Assembly (NCBI GenBank): GCA_903929315.1
Contig: CAIYUC010000185.1
Location: 1 to 46,423 of the forward strand
Direction of reading: 5' to 3'
Length of the DNA: 46,423 nucleotides
Origin: an uncultured Bacteroidales bacterium
Lineage (GTDB): Bacteria > Bacteroidota > Bacteroidia > Bacteroidales > FEN-979
Shown: positions 9,277 through 18,389 of the stretch, one piece after another
Layout of the letters: every line of letters begins with the position of its first letter
Numbering within the stretch: position 1 is the stretch's first letter
Notes under the pieces: model-generated
What the model saw: the letters and a program-made list of their open reading frames with translations, nothing else
The model's database searches: none
What the model was told of the DNA's origin: nothing
Translations under genes and position numbers: made by a program

Positions 9277-12200
9277 ATGAATATTAAAAATTCCCTGGGT
9301 CTTTCCTTCGATTTTCTGGAAAATGGTTCACTAAAGAGTATTGAAGCTGATCCGATCAGAATTAGCCTCAAAGCTGCCACACCTTTTTCAAAATCAGGAG
9401 CAAACCTGTATTTGAGGAAAAGAACAAAACCCTTTGAATACAAAGCTCTTTTAGGTCCGGAAAGTAATAGTCGTTTTAAAGTTAGAGAAGATGCGTTTAT
9501 TGCCAAAGGAAGTTGGGCTGATCTTGATTATGTATGTGTATTGCAACTTTCAAAAAAAAGTTTGAGTTGGCAGTGGCGTATTGATATTAACAACATATCT
9601 GACGATCTTGTCGAACTTGATTTAATTTATCTGCAGGATGCTGGGCTTAAGCCAGTAACTGATGGATTAATCAACGAATATTATGTAAGCCAATATCTTG
9701 AACGGCGTATTCTTGAAGATAAAAACTATGGTTCTGTCATTTGCTGTCGTCAAAATATGAAAGAATCCATTGGTAATCCATGGTTAATGATTTCATGTAA
9801 AAATACAGCGATGACAGCAAGTGTTGATGGCATGCAGTTTTATGGTAAAACATTCCGGGAAACAGGTATTGCAGAAGGTCTGCTTGCAGACAGGCTGGGG
9901 GGCGAATATTCCGGAGAATCGTCTGTTCTTGCCTTGCAGGAAAAACCATTTAAATTGGCCGCCAGGGATAATCATAAAAGTGTTTTTGTTGCAACCTATT
10001 TACCAGATCACTCTCAAGCAACGTCAGATGATGATTTGAATCAATTAGCTGACCTTATGCTTGAATTTGGTGATGAAGTTCCGTCTCAAAATTCTCATGA
10101 GTTGTTTACTCCGGATAAAAATATATTCAATACATCTGTTTTTTTACCGGTTGATGATTTGAGTGATAAAGAGCTTAAGCGGTTTTTTGATAAAGACAGG
10201 CGTCATTGTGAAGTAGAAAATGGTCAGTTGTTATCATTTTTCTGCCAACAAAACAACCATGTTATGCTGCGTGCGAAAGAAATTCTTGCTGACCGCCCGC
10301 ATGGACATATTATGCAAGCTAAAGCAGGATACGCTCCGGATGAAAATATTATATCAACTACCTCATATGCATATGGTGTTTTCAATTCGCATCTTACGCA
10401 GGGTAATACTAATTTTAATGTTCTGCTTTCAATTTGTTCCAGCCAGTTTGATCTCGCACCGGAAACAGGGCAACGAATCTTTGTTGAGATCAATGGCCGG
10501 CAATATTTACTTGGAGTTCCTTCTGCTTTTGAGATCGGTTTAAATCATTGCCGATGGATATATAAACAGGACGATTATTGCTTTCAGGTTCGCAGCTGGA
10601 CGTCTAAATCAGCCCCACTGGTTAATATGGACTTCAAAGTTGTTAGTGGTAAAGATGTAAACTTGTTAATTACTCATCATTTTGATGATAATAACGGCTG
10701 GAATATTATCCCTGGGAGTACAAGCGGTGAGTATGTGGCTAAACCAAAAGCGGATAGTATGATTGCAGGTAAATTTCCGCATGCACAATTCAGGATAATA
10801 GTTAATAGTGTTAATTCTGATTATAAGGCTTGCGGCGATGAAGTGCTGTATTGCAATAATAAAGGTCATGGGGGCTCTTTTTTTATTCTCAATGTGCGGG
10901 AAACATCTCATTTCTGTATGAGTTTTATAGGTGAGGTATGTTCTCCTGCCAAAACAGCTAAAATTGAAGATTCAGATGATCAGTGGTTTTCAGATTGTCA
11001 GGATGCCCAATTTGTTTGGCAGGACTTGTGTTTAAATCTGTCTCTGAAAGGTGACCAGGAAGACACCGCAGCTATTCAGGAAATCCTGCCATGGTATGGC
11101 ATGAATGCACTTACCCATTTTTTAACACCTTATGGTTTGGAACAATTTAGCGGAGCTGCATGGGGTACGCGCGATATAGCTCAGGGACCGTTTGACTTAC
11201 TATTGTGTATGGAAAGATATGATGAAGCTAAACAAGTTCTTCGCATCATTTTCTCAAATCAGAATACAGATGGTGGATGGCCACAATGGTGGATGTTCGA
11301 CAGCTACTCAAATATCCGGGCTGACAACTCTCATGGAGATGTTTTTTATTGGTGTATAATTGCTCTTAGTAACTATGTCCAAGTTACTGGCGATTTGAAA
11401 CTTCTCGACGAGATTTTACCTTACTATCATGAAAATGGTGTTACCAATGCTGAAATAACCCCACTTGGCGAACACGTTGACAGGCTTATTAATATGATAG
11501 TTAATTCATTTATTCCAGGCACTGCATTAGTTCCCTTTGGTGGCGGTGATTGGAATGATTCCCTTCAACCGTTAAGTAGGGAACTGGCGCAACGCATGAT
11601 TTCAAGTTGGACAGTTGAAATGAATTATCAGGCCTTTACTCAATATCTGGCGGTGTATGAACAGATCGGTAATACAGGAAAAGCTAAAGAATTGAAAGAA
11701 ATCTGTGAGCAGATTAAAGCAGATTTTAACAAATATCTGATAAGGGATGGAGTAGTTGCAGGGTACGGCCTGGTTGAAGAAGATCGCAGTATCAGTTTGC
11801 TCCTTCATCCAAGTGATAATAAAACCAATATCCAGTATAGTATATTGCCGATGAATCGCGGCATTATCAGTGAAATTTTTACAAAAGAACAGGCTTATCA
11901 CCACCAGGATCTTATTGAACAGCACCTGAAAGGTCCTGATGGCGCTCGTTTGATGAACCGTCCTCTCAAATACAAAGGTGGTATTCAAACACTTTTTCAG
12001 AGAGCCGAAAGCAGTACTTTCTTTGGTCGCGAGATTGGCCTTATGTACGTGCATGAACATATTCGTTATGCAGAATCACAAGCTCGTACAGGAAGGGCAG
12101 ATGCTTTTCTGAAAGCGCTTCGTCAGGCAAATCCGGTTGCGTACAGAGATATTGTCCCCTGTGGCGATATTCGCCAATCAAATTGTTATTACAGTAGTTC

Positions 12201-12621
12201 AGATGTCACATTTAAGAATCGTTATGAAGCGGATGAACGATACGAAGAAATAAAAACAGGAAAAATTACTCTTAAAGGAGGATGGCGGGTTTATTCCAGC
12301 GGGCCGGGTATTTATATTGGCCTGATTGTTTCACGATTGCTTGGTTTGCGTCCTGAATTTGGAAATATAATTGTCGATCCGGTAATTCCACATTCTTTGG
12401 ATGGTTTATCTGCTTCAATGGATTTCATAGGTCATTCGGTGACATTCATATATGCAGTAAAGGAAAGTTGTTTTGGTCCCAAAGTTATTTTTATTAACGG
12501 TAAACCTGTTAAGTTCACCTATGAACATAACAAATATCGCCAGGGTGGGGCCGTTATTCCAACTGATCAATTTTTAGCAAGGTTGAATCAGCATGATAAT
12601 ACTATTGAGATACAGCTGTAG
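9277..12621 (+). CDS. GH94 phosphorylase of the 1,2-beta-oligoglucan (sophorooligosaccharide) phosphorylase type
   Basis: Cytosolic phosphorylase predicted to convert beta-1,2-glucooligosaccharides plus phosphate into shortened oligomers and alpha-glucose 1-phosphate. From the ATG at 9277 the protein has 1114 residues, almost the length I recall for the Listeria 1,2-beta-oligoglucan phosphorylase. An upstream ATG at 9223 lies inside a hairpin repeat and gives an unlikely N-terminus, so I reject it. Large N-terminal beta domains precede an (alpha/alpha)6 barrel with GTRDIAQGPFDLLLCMERY, QNTDGGWPQWW and FGGGDWNDSLQPL; the GDWND motif (Asp758, Asp761) carries the family's general acid. There is no signal peptide. 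Together with GH144, the symporter and GH35 it completes a beta-1,2-glucan route. Other GH94 specificities are shorter (about 800 residues). Confidence 0.85.
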   Translation: MNIKNSLGLSFDFLENGSLKSIEADPIRISLKAATPFSKSGANLYLRKRTKPFEYKALLGPESNSRFKVREDAFIAKGSWADLDYVCVLQLSKKSLSWQWRIDINNISDDLVELDLIYLQDAGLKPVTDGLINEYYVSQYLERRILEDKNYGSVICCRQNMKESIGNPWLMISCKNTAMTASVDGMQFYGKTFRETGIAEGLLADRLGGEYSGESSVLALQEKPFKLAARDNHKSVFVATYLPDHSQATSDDDLNQLADLMLEFGDEVPSQNSHELFTPDKNIFNTSVFLPVDDLSDKELKRFFDKDRRHCEVENGQLLSFFCQQNNHVMLRAKEILADRPHGHIMQAKAGYAPDENIISTTSYAYGVFNSHLTQGNTNFNVLLSICSSQFDLAPETGQRIFVEINGRQYLLGVPSAFEIGLNHCRWIYKQDDYCFQVRSWTSKSAPLVNMDFKVVSGKDVNLLITHHFDDNNGWNIIPGSTSGEYVAKPKADSMIAGKFPHAQFRIIVNSVNSDYKACGDEVLYCNNKGHGGSFFILNVRETSHFCMSFIGEVCSPAKTAKIEDSDDQWFSDCQDAQFVWQDLCLNLSLKGDQEDTAAIQEILPWYGMNALTHFLTPYGLEQFSGAAWGTRDIAQGPFDLLLCMERYDEAKQVLRIIFSNQNTDGGWPQWWMFDSYSNIRADNSHGDVFYWCIIALSNYVQVTGDLKLLDEILPYYHENGVTNAEITPLGEHVDRLINMIVNSFIPGTALVPFGGGDWNDSLQPLSRELAQRMISSWTVEMNYQAFTQYLAVYEQIGNTGKAKELKEICEQIKADFNKYLIRDGVVAGYGLVEEDRSISLLLHPSDNKTNIQYSILPMNRGIISEIFTKEQAYHHQDLIEQHLKGPDGARLMNRPLKYKGGIQTLFQRAESSTFFGREIGLMYVHEHIRYAESQARTGRADAFLKALRQANPVAYRDIVPCGDIRQSNCYYSSSDVTFKNRYEADERYEEIKTGKITLKGGWRVYSSGPGIYIGLIVSRLLGLRPEFGNIIVDPVIPHSLDGLSASMDFIGHSVTFIYAVKESCFGPKVIFINGKPVKFTYEHNKYRQGGAVIPTDQFLARLNQHDNTIEIQL

Positions 12622-13133
12622 TGCAGCTCTCAGGCATAATATTTTATTGATTGCCATCTATATTAAGTTAAAAGGCAAAATGCAAAATGAAAATGTATTT
12701 ATCAATCATTGACTTTTGACTTTTAAATTTGAGCCTACTCCGAAAAGTCATTTTCTTAAATTTACCGTAAAGTTGCTCAGGTGTAAAGAACGCAAAATCA
12801 ATAATTTATATTTTAATGTCTTCGTGTCTTGTCGGTGAAAGAACTTTTTCGGAGAGGACTCAAATTTTGAATTTAACTTTCTTTCCTTATTCACTTTTTA
12901 ATTCTGTCTCGTCCGGTTTAGAATACTTAATCAGGTTAAGGAGGAAAAGGTCATACAAAAAATTTGACTTTTTTTACCTTTCTGACTGACTTCCTGCCTG
13001 CCTTCAGCAGGTAAACCTTCGGCAGTTAAACCGTCAGGCAGGCGTTCAATCGTAAATCAAACTGATTATTGATCACCTTAAAAAAAGATATAACCTTGTT
13101 AAGTTGTCTTTAGTTGAATTTCAGAATATTATT
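12622..13133. other. Gene-free spacer with two palindromic repeats
   Basis: No coding potential seen. It holds an inverted repeat (12731-12861) and a GC-rich palindromic tract around 12991-13044 built from CCTGCCTGCC, CAGCAGG and GGCAGGCG pieces, then AT-rich sequence leading to the promoter of the symporter gene. Confidence 0.6.
12731..12861. repeat. Inverted repeat with GAGCCTACTCCGAAAAGT / ACTTTTTCGGAGAGGACTC ends
   Basis: The terminal arms (12731-12748 and 12843-12861) are complementary with a few mismatches. The interior contains ACCGTAAAGTTGC...AAAGAACGC and GTCTTCGTGTCTTGTCGGTGAAAG, which also partly pair. It resembles a dispersed intergenic palindrome; it contains no ORF. Confidence 0.6.
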
Positions 13134-13141
13134 TAAGTTTG
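13134..13141 (+). promoter_or_regulatory. Bacteroidetes -7 promoter box TAAGTTTG
   Basis: TAAGTTTG matches the phylum consensus TAxxTTTG. It places the transcript start near 13148, 22 nt before the ATG at 13170. This rules out a start codon at 13139, which lies inside the box. Confidence 0.55.
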
Positions 13142-13169
13142 TACAACAAAATAAATCAAAAAAACCGCT

Positions 13170-14899
13170 ATGAATTCAGGTTTTACTTTGAGTTGGATCG
13201 ACTATACGATCATGATCGTTTATTTCGTTTTTGTTCTTGGGATTGGCTGGGCGCTAAAACGTTATATGAAAACGGCAAATGCCTTCCTGGAAGCCGGTCG
13301 TGCCATGCCGGCCTGGTAGCAGGCCTGGCCTTTATTTCCACGAATCTGGGCGCTCTTGAAGTGATGGGGATGACCGGATCCGGTGCAAAATATGGCATGC
13401 TGACCACCCATTTTTACTGGGTAGGAGCCATTCCGGCCATGGTTTTTCTGGCTTTGTTTATGATGCCATTTTACTATGGATCCAAAGCACGGTCCGTACC
13501 GGAATACCTGAAATTACGGTTCGATGAAAAAACCCGCGGCCTGAATGCCATTCTTTTCGCAGTGATGACGATCCTTGCCTCCGGGATATCCATGTACGCA
13601 CTGGCCATCCTGATGGAAAAAGTATTAGGGTGGAACTTCCATCTGAGTCTGGTCCTGTCCGCGGCTATCGTTCTTGGATATACTTACCTGGGGGGACTTT
13701 CCTCCGCGATATACAACGAAGTATTACAGTTCTTCATCATTGTTATCGGATTATTGCCCATTGTTATTCTTAGTCTCCAGGATTTGGGTGGCTGGTCAGG
13801 GTTGAAAGAACAACTGGCGCCGATTGTGACCGCTAAAGGTTTTGCTCCGGATACATGGACCACCACCTGGAAATATACCGGATCGGCCACGGCCAATCCC
13901 CTGGGTGTTGAATGGTATGGGATTTTTGCCGGCCTTGGTTTTGTTCTTTCCTTTGGATACTGGTGTACTAACTTTCTGATCGTACAACGGGCCATGTCGG
14001 CCGAATCCCAAACAGCTGCACGGAATACCCCGTTAATCGGGGCGCTTCCGAAGATGTTCATCCCTTTTCTTATTATCGTTCCGGGAATTGCCGCACTGGT
14101 CCTGCTCAATAAAGAAGGATCCGGATTTTCATTACCTGAAATTTCACCAGGCCATTATAACTATGACTATACCATTATCGCCTTGTTAAAACAATACCTC
14201 CCGGCAGGGGTGCTTGGTCTGGGGATCACCGCACTATTGGCCTCCTTTATGTCGGGAATGGCGGGCAACGTTTCGGCCTTCAATACGGTATGGACCTACG
14301 ACATCTATCAAAGCTATATCCGTCCGGTTACCGGTAATAAAGAAGCTGACGAAAAGCATTATCTGACCGTTGGCCGGATGGCAACGATCTTCGGCGTGGC
14401 AGTGAGTATAGCCGCTGCTTACTTAGCCAGTCTATTCGGGAATATCATGGACTTCCTCCAAACTATTTTCTCGATGGTCAACGCTCCCTTGTTTGCCGTG
14501 ATCTTTTTGGGCATGTTTTGGAAACGGACAACGGGCCATGCAGCATTTTCCGGACTTCTGGCCGGATTCTTTATCGCATTGCTGCATCATGGTCTCACCG
14601 CTCCTATGGGTGCTGCGACCCTTGTTAAAGGAGGCTGGATATGTAATTTGCACACCTACCCGGTGGAGATGGCACAGAATTTCTGGACTGCCATCTTTGC
14701 CTTTTCAACCAGTGCACTGGTGACTGTAGTACTCTCCATGATAACAAAACAGCAAAAAACCACGGAAGAGCTCACGGGATTGGTCTATTCGCTGACCCCG
14801 AGAAGAAATGAAACCGGGGTACCCTGGTACTCGCGATCCATAACCCTTGCCATCGTGGTACTGGTAATTGCAACGGTATTGACAATTTTATTCTGGTAA
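13170..14899 (+). CDS. Sodium:solute symporter (SSS family), interrupted by a one-base frameshift near codon 49
   Basis: Inner-membrane Na+-coupled solute (probably sugar) transporter with about 13-14 helices. Reading from the ATG at 13170 gives a typical SSS N-terminus (SWIDYTIMIVYFVFVLGIGW, then AFLEAGRAMPAW) that stops at TAG 13317-13319. One frame over, the protein continues at once with VAGLAFISTNLGALEVMGM, the expected next segment, and runs open to 14899. Restoring one G in the TGGTA at 13314-13318 joins the halves into about 577 residues. Either the gene is a recent pseudogene or the sequence has a G-run error; the intact remainder favours error or a very recent mutation. It follows the phosphorylase gene at 548 bp and may import sugar for the same pathway. 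Its GC content is higher than that of the GH94 gene. Confidence 0.8.
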
Positions 14900-14937
14900 A
14901 ATATTTTTTATCCACTCATCACTAAATAATTTCATCC

Positions 14938-15150
14938 ATGGGCATAGATATCAAATTTCCAATTGGTCTGATGTTTTTTATTTTCGGTCTCCTCCTTACC
15001 ACTTGGGGCATTTTTACAAACAATGATATCCTGCTTTATCAGCGATCATTGGGAGTGAATATTAACCTTTGGTCCGGCTTGGGGATGCTGGTTTTCGGAT
15101 CCATAATGTTACTATTGGCTTTCCGCACCTTTAAATCAAAAAAATCATGA
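14938..15150 (+). CDS. Small two-helix membrane protein downstream of the SSS transporter
   Basis: Protein of 70 residues with two hydrophobic helices (about 7-25 and 44-63), a short polar loop and a basic tail ending FKSKKS. It begins 38 bp after the symporter on the same strand, so it is probably co-transcribed with it. I do not recognise a named family; a role as a transporter accessory subunit is only a guess from position. No signal peptide or enzyme motif is visible. Confidence 0.6.
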   Translation: MGIDIKFPIGLMFFIFGLLLTTWGIFTNNDILLYQRSLGVNINLWSGLGMLVFGSIMLLLAFRTFKSKKS

Positions 15151-15637
15151 TATAAGCTCCCTTCAACATGATCCCGATAGCTAAAAGAATGACGAATTCA
15201 TGAATTTCATCCGGTATCTGTTTTTTCACCATTTCCCAGTCGGCAGTCTGCTGTTCCCTTACCCACTACTCACATATATCTGTGATGTTACAGGGATGGT
15301 TTTGTCAAAATAGAGCATTAGGAATAAATTAGGCACAATTGCAGTTGCTATTGGAATTTTGCTTTAATTTTATTGATTGAAGACCTGGTAAGAAGCAAAA
15401 GCTAATAGTTTGTAAAAGAAAAGAACTATATTTATCTCGTTGAATAAATTTACCCAAGATATCGGTCAATGGCAAACATTCTTTCAATACGCAAATTATC
15501 AATATTTTTGAAATTTACACGAGTTATAACTAATGCAGAAATAACCACAATCTTAGGTTTATCCAGTTAGGCCACATGGCAAGAATACATTTTAGGCAAC
15601 TTACACAGTAAAATTTATCGAATCTGTGATTATTTTG
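15151..15637. other. Gene-free spacer upstream of the DUF4160/DUF2442 pair
   Basis: AT-rich sequence without a convincing ORF, tRNA or terminator. It contains GTTAGGCCACATGGC at 15566-15580, whose near-exact inverted copy sits at the end of the DUF2442 gene. Confidence 0.5.
15566..15580. repeat. Left copy of inverted repeat GTTAGGCCACATGGC flanking the DUF4160/DUF2442 pair
   Basis: The 15-mer is the reverse complement, with one mismatch, of GCCACGTGGCCTAAC at 16142-16156. GTTAGGC fits the GTTRRRY core used at integron recombination sites. Confidence 0.6.
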
Positions 15638-15645
15638 TAATTTTG
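15638..15645 (+). promoter_or_regulatory. Bacteroidetes -7 promoter box TAATTTTG
   Basis: TAATTTTG fits TAxxTTTG and lies 9 bp before the ATG at 15655, implying a very short leader for the DUF4160 transcript. No clear -33 TTTG is visible. Confidence 0.4.
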
Positions 15646-15654
15646 AAATAAAAA

Positions 15655-15906
15655 ATGCCAACAATACTTGTGATCGCGGGTTGGAGAATATTTTTTTACT
15701 CAAATGAGAGACAGGAACCCATTCATGTCCATGCTGAAAAAGCCGAAATGGAAATAAAATTTTGGATTGATATTGAAAATTTTGAAATAACGGAAGCATT
15801 TGCATTTAACCTTACACCACAAGCCAAAAGGGAAATAAAAAAGATAATATACGAGCATTTTGATTATATCATTTCGGAGTGGAATAAGTATTTTAAATCG
15901 AATTGA
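15655..15906 (+). CDS. DUF4160 family protein
   Basis: An 83-residue protein with the DUF4160 pattern: MPTILVIAGWRIFFYSNE near the N-terminus and the family's HVHAEK motif (PIHVHAEKAEMEI), then a helical C-terminus. DUF4160 genes usually precede a DUF2442 gene, as here with a 4-bp gap, and the pair is widely suspected to be a toxin-antitoxin module, though the biochemistry is unsettled. The ATG start is preceded by a -7 box. Confidence 0.8.
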   Translation: MPTILVIAGWRIFFYSNERQEPIHVHAEKAEMEIKFWIDIENFEITEAFAFNLTPQAKREIKKIIYEHFDYIISEWNKYFKSN

Positions 15907-15910
15907 AGCC

Positions 15911-16156
15911 ATGGAAAAAGTATTCAACATATCACAGATTTTATTTGACAGAGAATATTTGGTGATCAAGATTAATGACCAGGAATATCGGTTTCGGATT
16001 AATACTATTTCTGAAAAATTGGCAAAGGCAGATGACAAAGAACGGAATGATTATATTGTTTCACCCTCAGGGTATGGAATTCATTGGCCTACTCTAGATG
16101 AAGACCTTTCGATTAATGGACTTTTAACTCTTCTTCAAAATCGCCACGTGGCCTAA
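15911..16156 (+). CDS. DUF2442 family protein, partner of the DUF4160 gene
   Basis: An 81-residue protein from the ATG at 15911; a longer reading from 15860 would overlap the upstream gene and lacks support. It ends with the DUF2442 hallmark GYGIHWPTLDEDLSINGLL. It is translationally adjacent to DUF4160. Its last codons and stop (CACGTGGCCTAA) form part of the right copy of the flanking inverted repeat, an arrangement seen in integron gene cassettes, where the stop falls inside the recombination site. Confidence 0.82.
   Translation: MEKVFNISQILFDREYLVIKINDQEYRFRINTISEKLAKADDKERNDYIVSPSGYGIHWPTLDEDLSINGLLTLLQNRHVA
16142..16156. repeat. Right copy of inverted repeat, GCCACGTGGCCTAAC
   Basis: Pairs with 15566-15580 (14 of 15 positions) and overlaps the stop codon of the DUF2442 gene. 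GCCTAAC matches the RYYYAAC core of integron attC sites. Confidence 0.6.
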
Positions 16157-16159
16157 CAA

Positions 16160-16273
16160 GCAGCTAAATTCAAAACGGGCGTCTCCCAAGATAATAAGCT
16201 AAATAGCACTCTGCATATATACTTCAGGAAAATTACAAAATAACGGTTCAGATCCCGTTCTATATTTAGCTGC
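16160..16273. repeat. Imperfect 20-bp inverted repeat, attC-like arm arrangement
   Basis: GCAGCTAAATTCAAAACGGG (16160-16179) pairs with the complement of CCCGTTCTATATTTAGCTGC (16254-16273) with 3 mismatches and a 74-bp loop. It begins 2 bp after GCCTAAC, as L'' follows R'' in an integron attC, but no GTTRRRY follows the right arm. Confidence 0.55.
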
Positions 16274-16782
16274 CAAACGGTAGCAATTGCAGTTTAAAGG
16301 ATCGCTTTTTTCTTTCAAATCCCGGTCAAAGAAAAAAGCTCAGCAAAAAAGAAATCCTTTCCGGGCAGCTTTTTGAAGGAAAAAGCAAGTAAAAAACCAA
16401 CTTATATCTTTACCATTTGTTCTCAATTAGTTGGCTTGGCCTTATCGTATTCAACTTTAAGAAAATTGCAAGTATATTGTCAAGAGGTTAATGAACTACC
16501 CCTTAACAAGTATGGGATACCCTGGGAAATTATTTCCCATAAGCTGCTGATAGCGCAGAACTAATTCCTTGAGAGATTAAATTTATTTTTAGTAATTATT
16601 GACTTTTGAAAATTAGCGATATATATTTGCATATTATCATTACCATAACAATATATAAATTAACAAAAGAATGGATAATCCGGGATAAAGTCTCAATATT
16701 CCTTCAATAGTTTTCAATTTAATTTTACCAAGCGTTTGCAAATACATGTTTGAATTGATGGTCATTTAGTGTTTTTTATTGC

Positions 16783-16812
16783 TTTGTAATTATATAAATC
16801 TTAATAACTTTG
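16783..16812 (+). promoter_or_regulatory. Bacteroidetes promoter TTTG-N18-TAACTTTG
   Basis: A -33 TTTG (16783-16786) and -7 TAACTTTG (16805-16812) with an 18-bp gap fit the phylum consensus. The transcript start would be near 16819, leaving a leader of about 65 nt to the ATG at 16885. Confidence 0.6.
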
Positions 16813-16884
16813 AAATAGTTTACAAAGGATAGGTATGTGGTTAAAACAATATTCCTTGTATTTATATCACTAAAACCAATCGAT

Positions 16885-18108
16885 ATGAGAACAATTTTAT
16901 TAACAGTGTGTCTGGTAATCTTCAGTTTATTGACTTACGGACAGATAACTCCCTTCCGGTATAATACAGAAAAAATAATCGATACTAAGTATTTATATGA
17001 TAACCAGGCTAAACTACAGGTTAAAACTGCTTTACAAAAAGTTGTAAACGATTCTATTAAGTCTTTTCTTGATAATAAGGTGAAAAAGGGTCACATAAAA
17101 TTTAAGGACGCTCTTAATTATTTATCAGGGTACTTTTTTCAACGTGATATTTTGTATAAGGCCCTTTCAGATACCCTTAAGAATTACGCCCAAAGGCATG
17201 AAAAAACAATCATAGAGACATCTTCTGCAAGTGAAAAACAGATCCTTGATGAATTTACAACGAATCCTTACGATATTGATGAATTGAAAGTCAAACTGCA
17301 AGGTATTGAGAACAAAAAGAAAGATGACTTGCAAAACTGTTATCGAATCAGAAATTTATCCAAAGAATTTATCTATAAATACAGAACTTCTAGTAAACTT
17401 GTGCCATTTCCTGTATGGAACTCAGTTGATGCACAACTATTCTATAATTCAAGGGTGAATGACAAAAAGGCACAATTTTTAAAGAACACCTATCTGGCAA
17501 TTAGCACTGACTCAATAATACCTTCTTTATATAGTGAAATTTATTCAGATTATTGGGGTCCAATTAGAGCAGGAGTTGGACTTTTAATTAGTACCGGCAC
17601 TGGAAAAAAATTGGTTGATTCCTTAGGAAATATTATCAAGGATTCCACATTAATGCAAAAAAATGCAATACAAAGACTAGAAAATAATGGTGGGAATATA
17701 TCTTTTAATTTAAGCTATCCAATTTTAGGATTCCTATCAAGAGATGAGTCCTTTGGGTCAAATGTCACCATAGTACCAAGAGTTGCTATGGATGTTCCAT
17801 ATCTTGGGACAGACAAGAAGGACTATTCAATAAATGCAAATGTAGGAGGAGAATTAACAGCTTACTATACGGGTGCACTAAAAGTGATGACATTTTATAC
17901 CGCTGCCAGGGTTGGTTTTGTTTTTGGAAATAGTAAGTTCTATGATTACATTAATAAATTAGATGGAAAACCATTTTGGTTTAATCAAGTTACTCTTGGG
18001 TGCGCAATTAATTCGAGCCTTAGAATTGCATGGAATTATTTTTGGGGAGACAAATTTGTAACAGTAAATTTCCCATCCACAGTTTCTTTGAGTCTGGTTC
18101 TCAATTAA
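16885..18108 (+). CDS. Secreted protein of unknown function
   Basis: I do not recognise the family. From the ATG at 16885 the 407-residue protein starts with a clear signal peptide (MRTILLTVCLVIFSLLTYGQ). A longer reading from 16837 would bury that signal. A helical, lysine-rich region (about 20-190) with repeated short coiled-coil-like stretches is followed by a C-terminal half of alternating hydrophobic and polar strands with glycines and aromatics (GVGLLISTG, NISFNLSYPI, VTIVPRVAMDVPY, NVGGELTAYYTG), ending LSLVLN, which looks like outer-membrane beta-barrel strands. It stands alone, with a promoter upstream and a strong terminator downstream. Confidence 0.7.
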   Translation: MRTILLTVCLVIFSLLTYGQITPFRYNTEKIIDTKYLYDNQAKLQVKTALQKVVNDSIKSFLDNKVKKGHIKFKDALNYLSGYFFQRDILYKALSDTLKNYAQRHEKTIIETSSASEKQILDEFTTNPYDIDELKVKLQGIENKKKDDLQNCYRIRNLSKEFIYKYRTSSKLVPFPVWNSVDAQLFYNSRVNDKKAQFLKNTYLAISTDSIIPSLYSEIYSDYWGPIRAGVGLLISTGTGKKLVDSLGNIIKDSTLMQKNAIQRLENNGGNISFNLSYPILGFLSRDESFGSNVTIVPRVAMDVPYLGTDKKDYSINANVGGELTAYYTGALKVMTFYTAARVGFVFGNSKFYDYINKLDGKPFWFNQVTLGCAINSSLRIAWNYFWGDKFVTVNFPSTVSLSLVLN

Positions 18109-18147
18109 TACCACTTACTCAATTTTTTTTGCATGGTCAAATAATAT

Positions 18148-18177
18148 AAAGTCCCGGAAAACCGGGACTTTTTTTAT
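18148..18177 (+). terminator. Rho-independent terminator
   Basis: AAAGTCCCGG-AAAA-CCGGGACTTTTTTT forms a 10-bp stem with a T-run 40 bp after the stop of the secreted protein gene. Confidence 0.85.
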
Positions 18178-18351
18178 GTTCGTCTGTGGCCAGTGAATTT
18201 CCCATGTTTCTTTGGACCCGCAAAAACAAAGAAAGCCCGGCAATAAAAGAAATCCTTTGGCCAGCAAACGGTTTAGCTCGAAATTCCTGCAAAATTACCT
18301 GCGAAAAATTCGCTTGACGATTTAAAACTGTAAAGGGCGACCCCCATGGAG

Positions 18352-18389
18352 GTGTGGGTTTGAGTGTGGAGGTAGTGTGGGTGTGAAAT
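18352..18389 (+). repeat. 38-bp GT-rich direct repeat, copy 1
   Basis: A GTGTGGGTTTGAGTGTGGAG-type sequence, identical over 38 bp to 24897-24934. A 15-bp partial copy (GTGTGGGTGTGAAAT) is at 20452-20466. This copy abuts the ATG of the small ORF at 18390. Confidence 0.8.

Larger units (their letters stand above)
16157..16884. other. Gene-free spacer with a hairpin and two candidate promoters
   Basis: It contains the 20-bp inverted repeat at 16160-16273. A tract around 16340-16375 (GAAATCCTTTCCGGGCAG) resembles 18247-18268. Two TAxxTTTG boxes lie at 16622-16629 and 16805-16812. A 63-codon open frame at 16373-16564 shows no protein-like features and I do not call it. Confidence 0.5.

Noticed and set aside
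16373-16564. A 63-codon open frame in the spacer before the secreted protein
   Set aside because: No start signal or protein-like pattern, and part of it lies in sequence resembling 18247-18268 that looks like a dispersed repeat.
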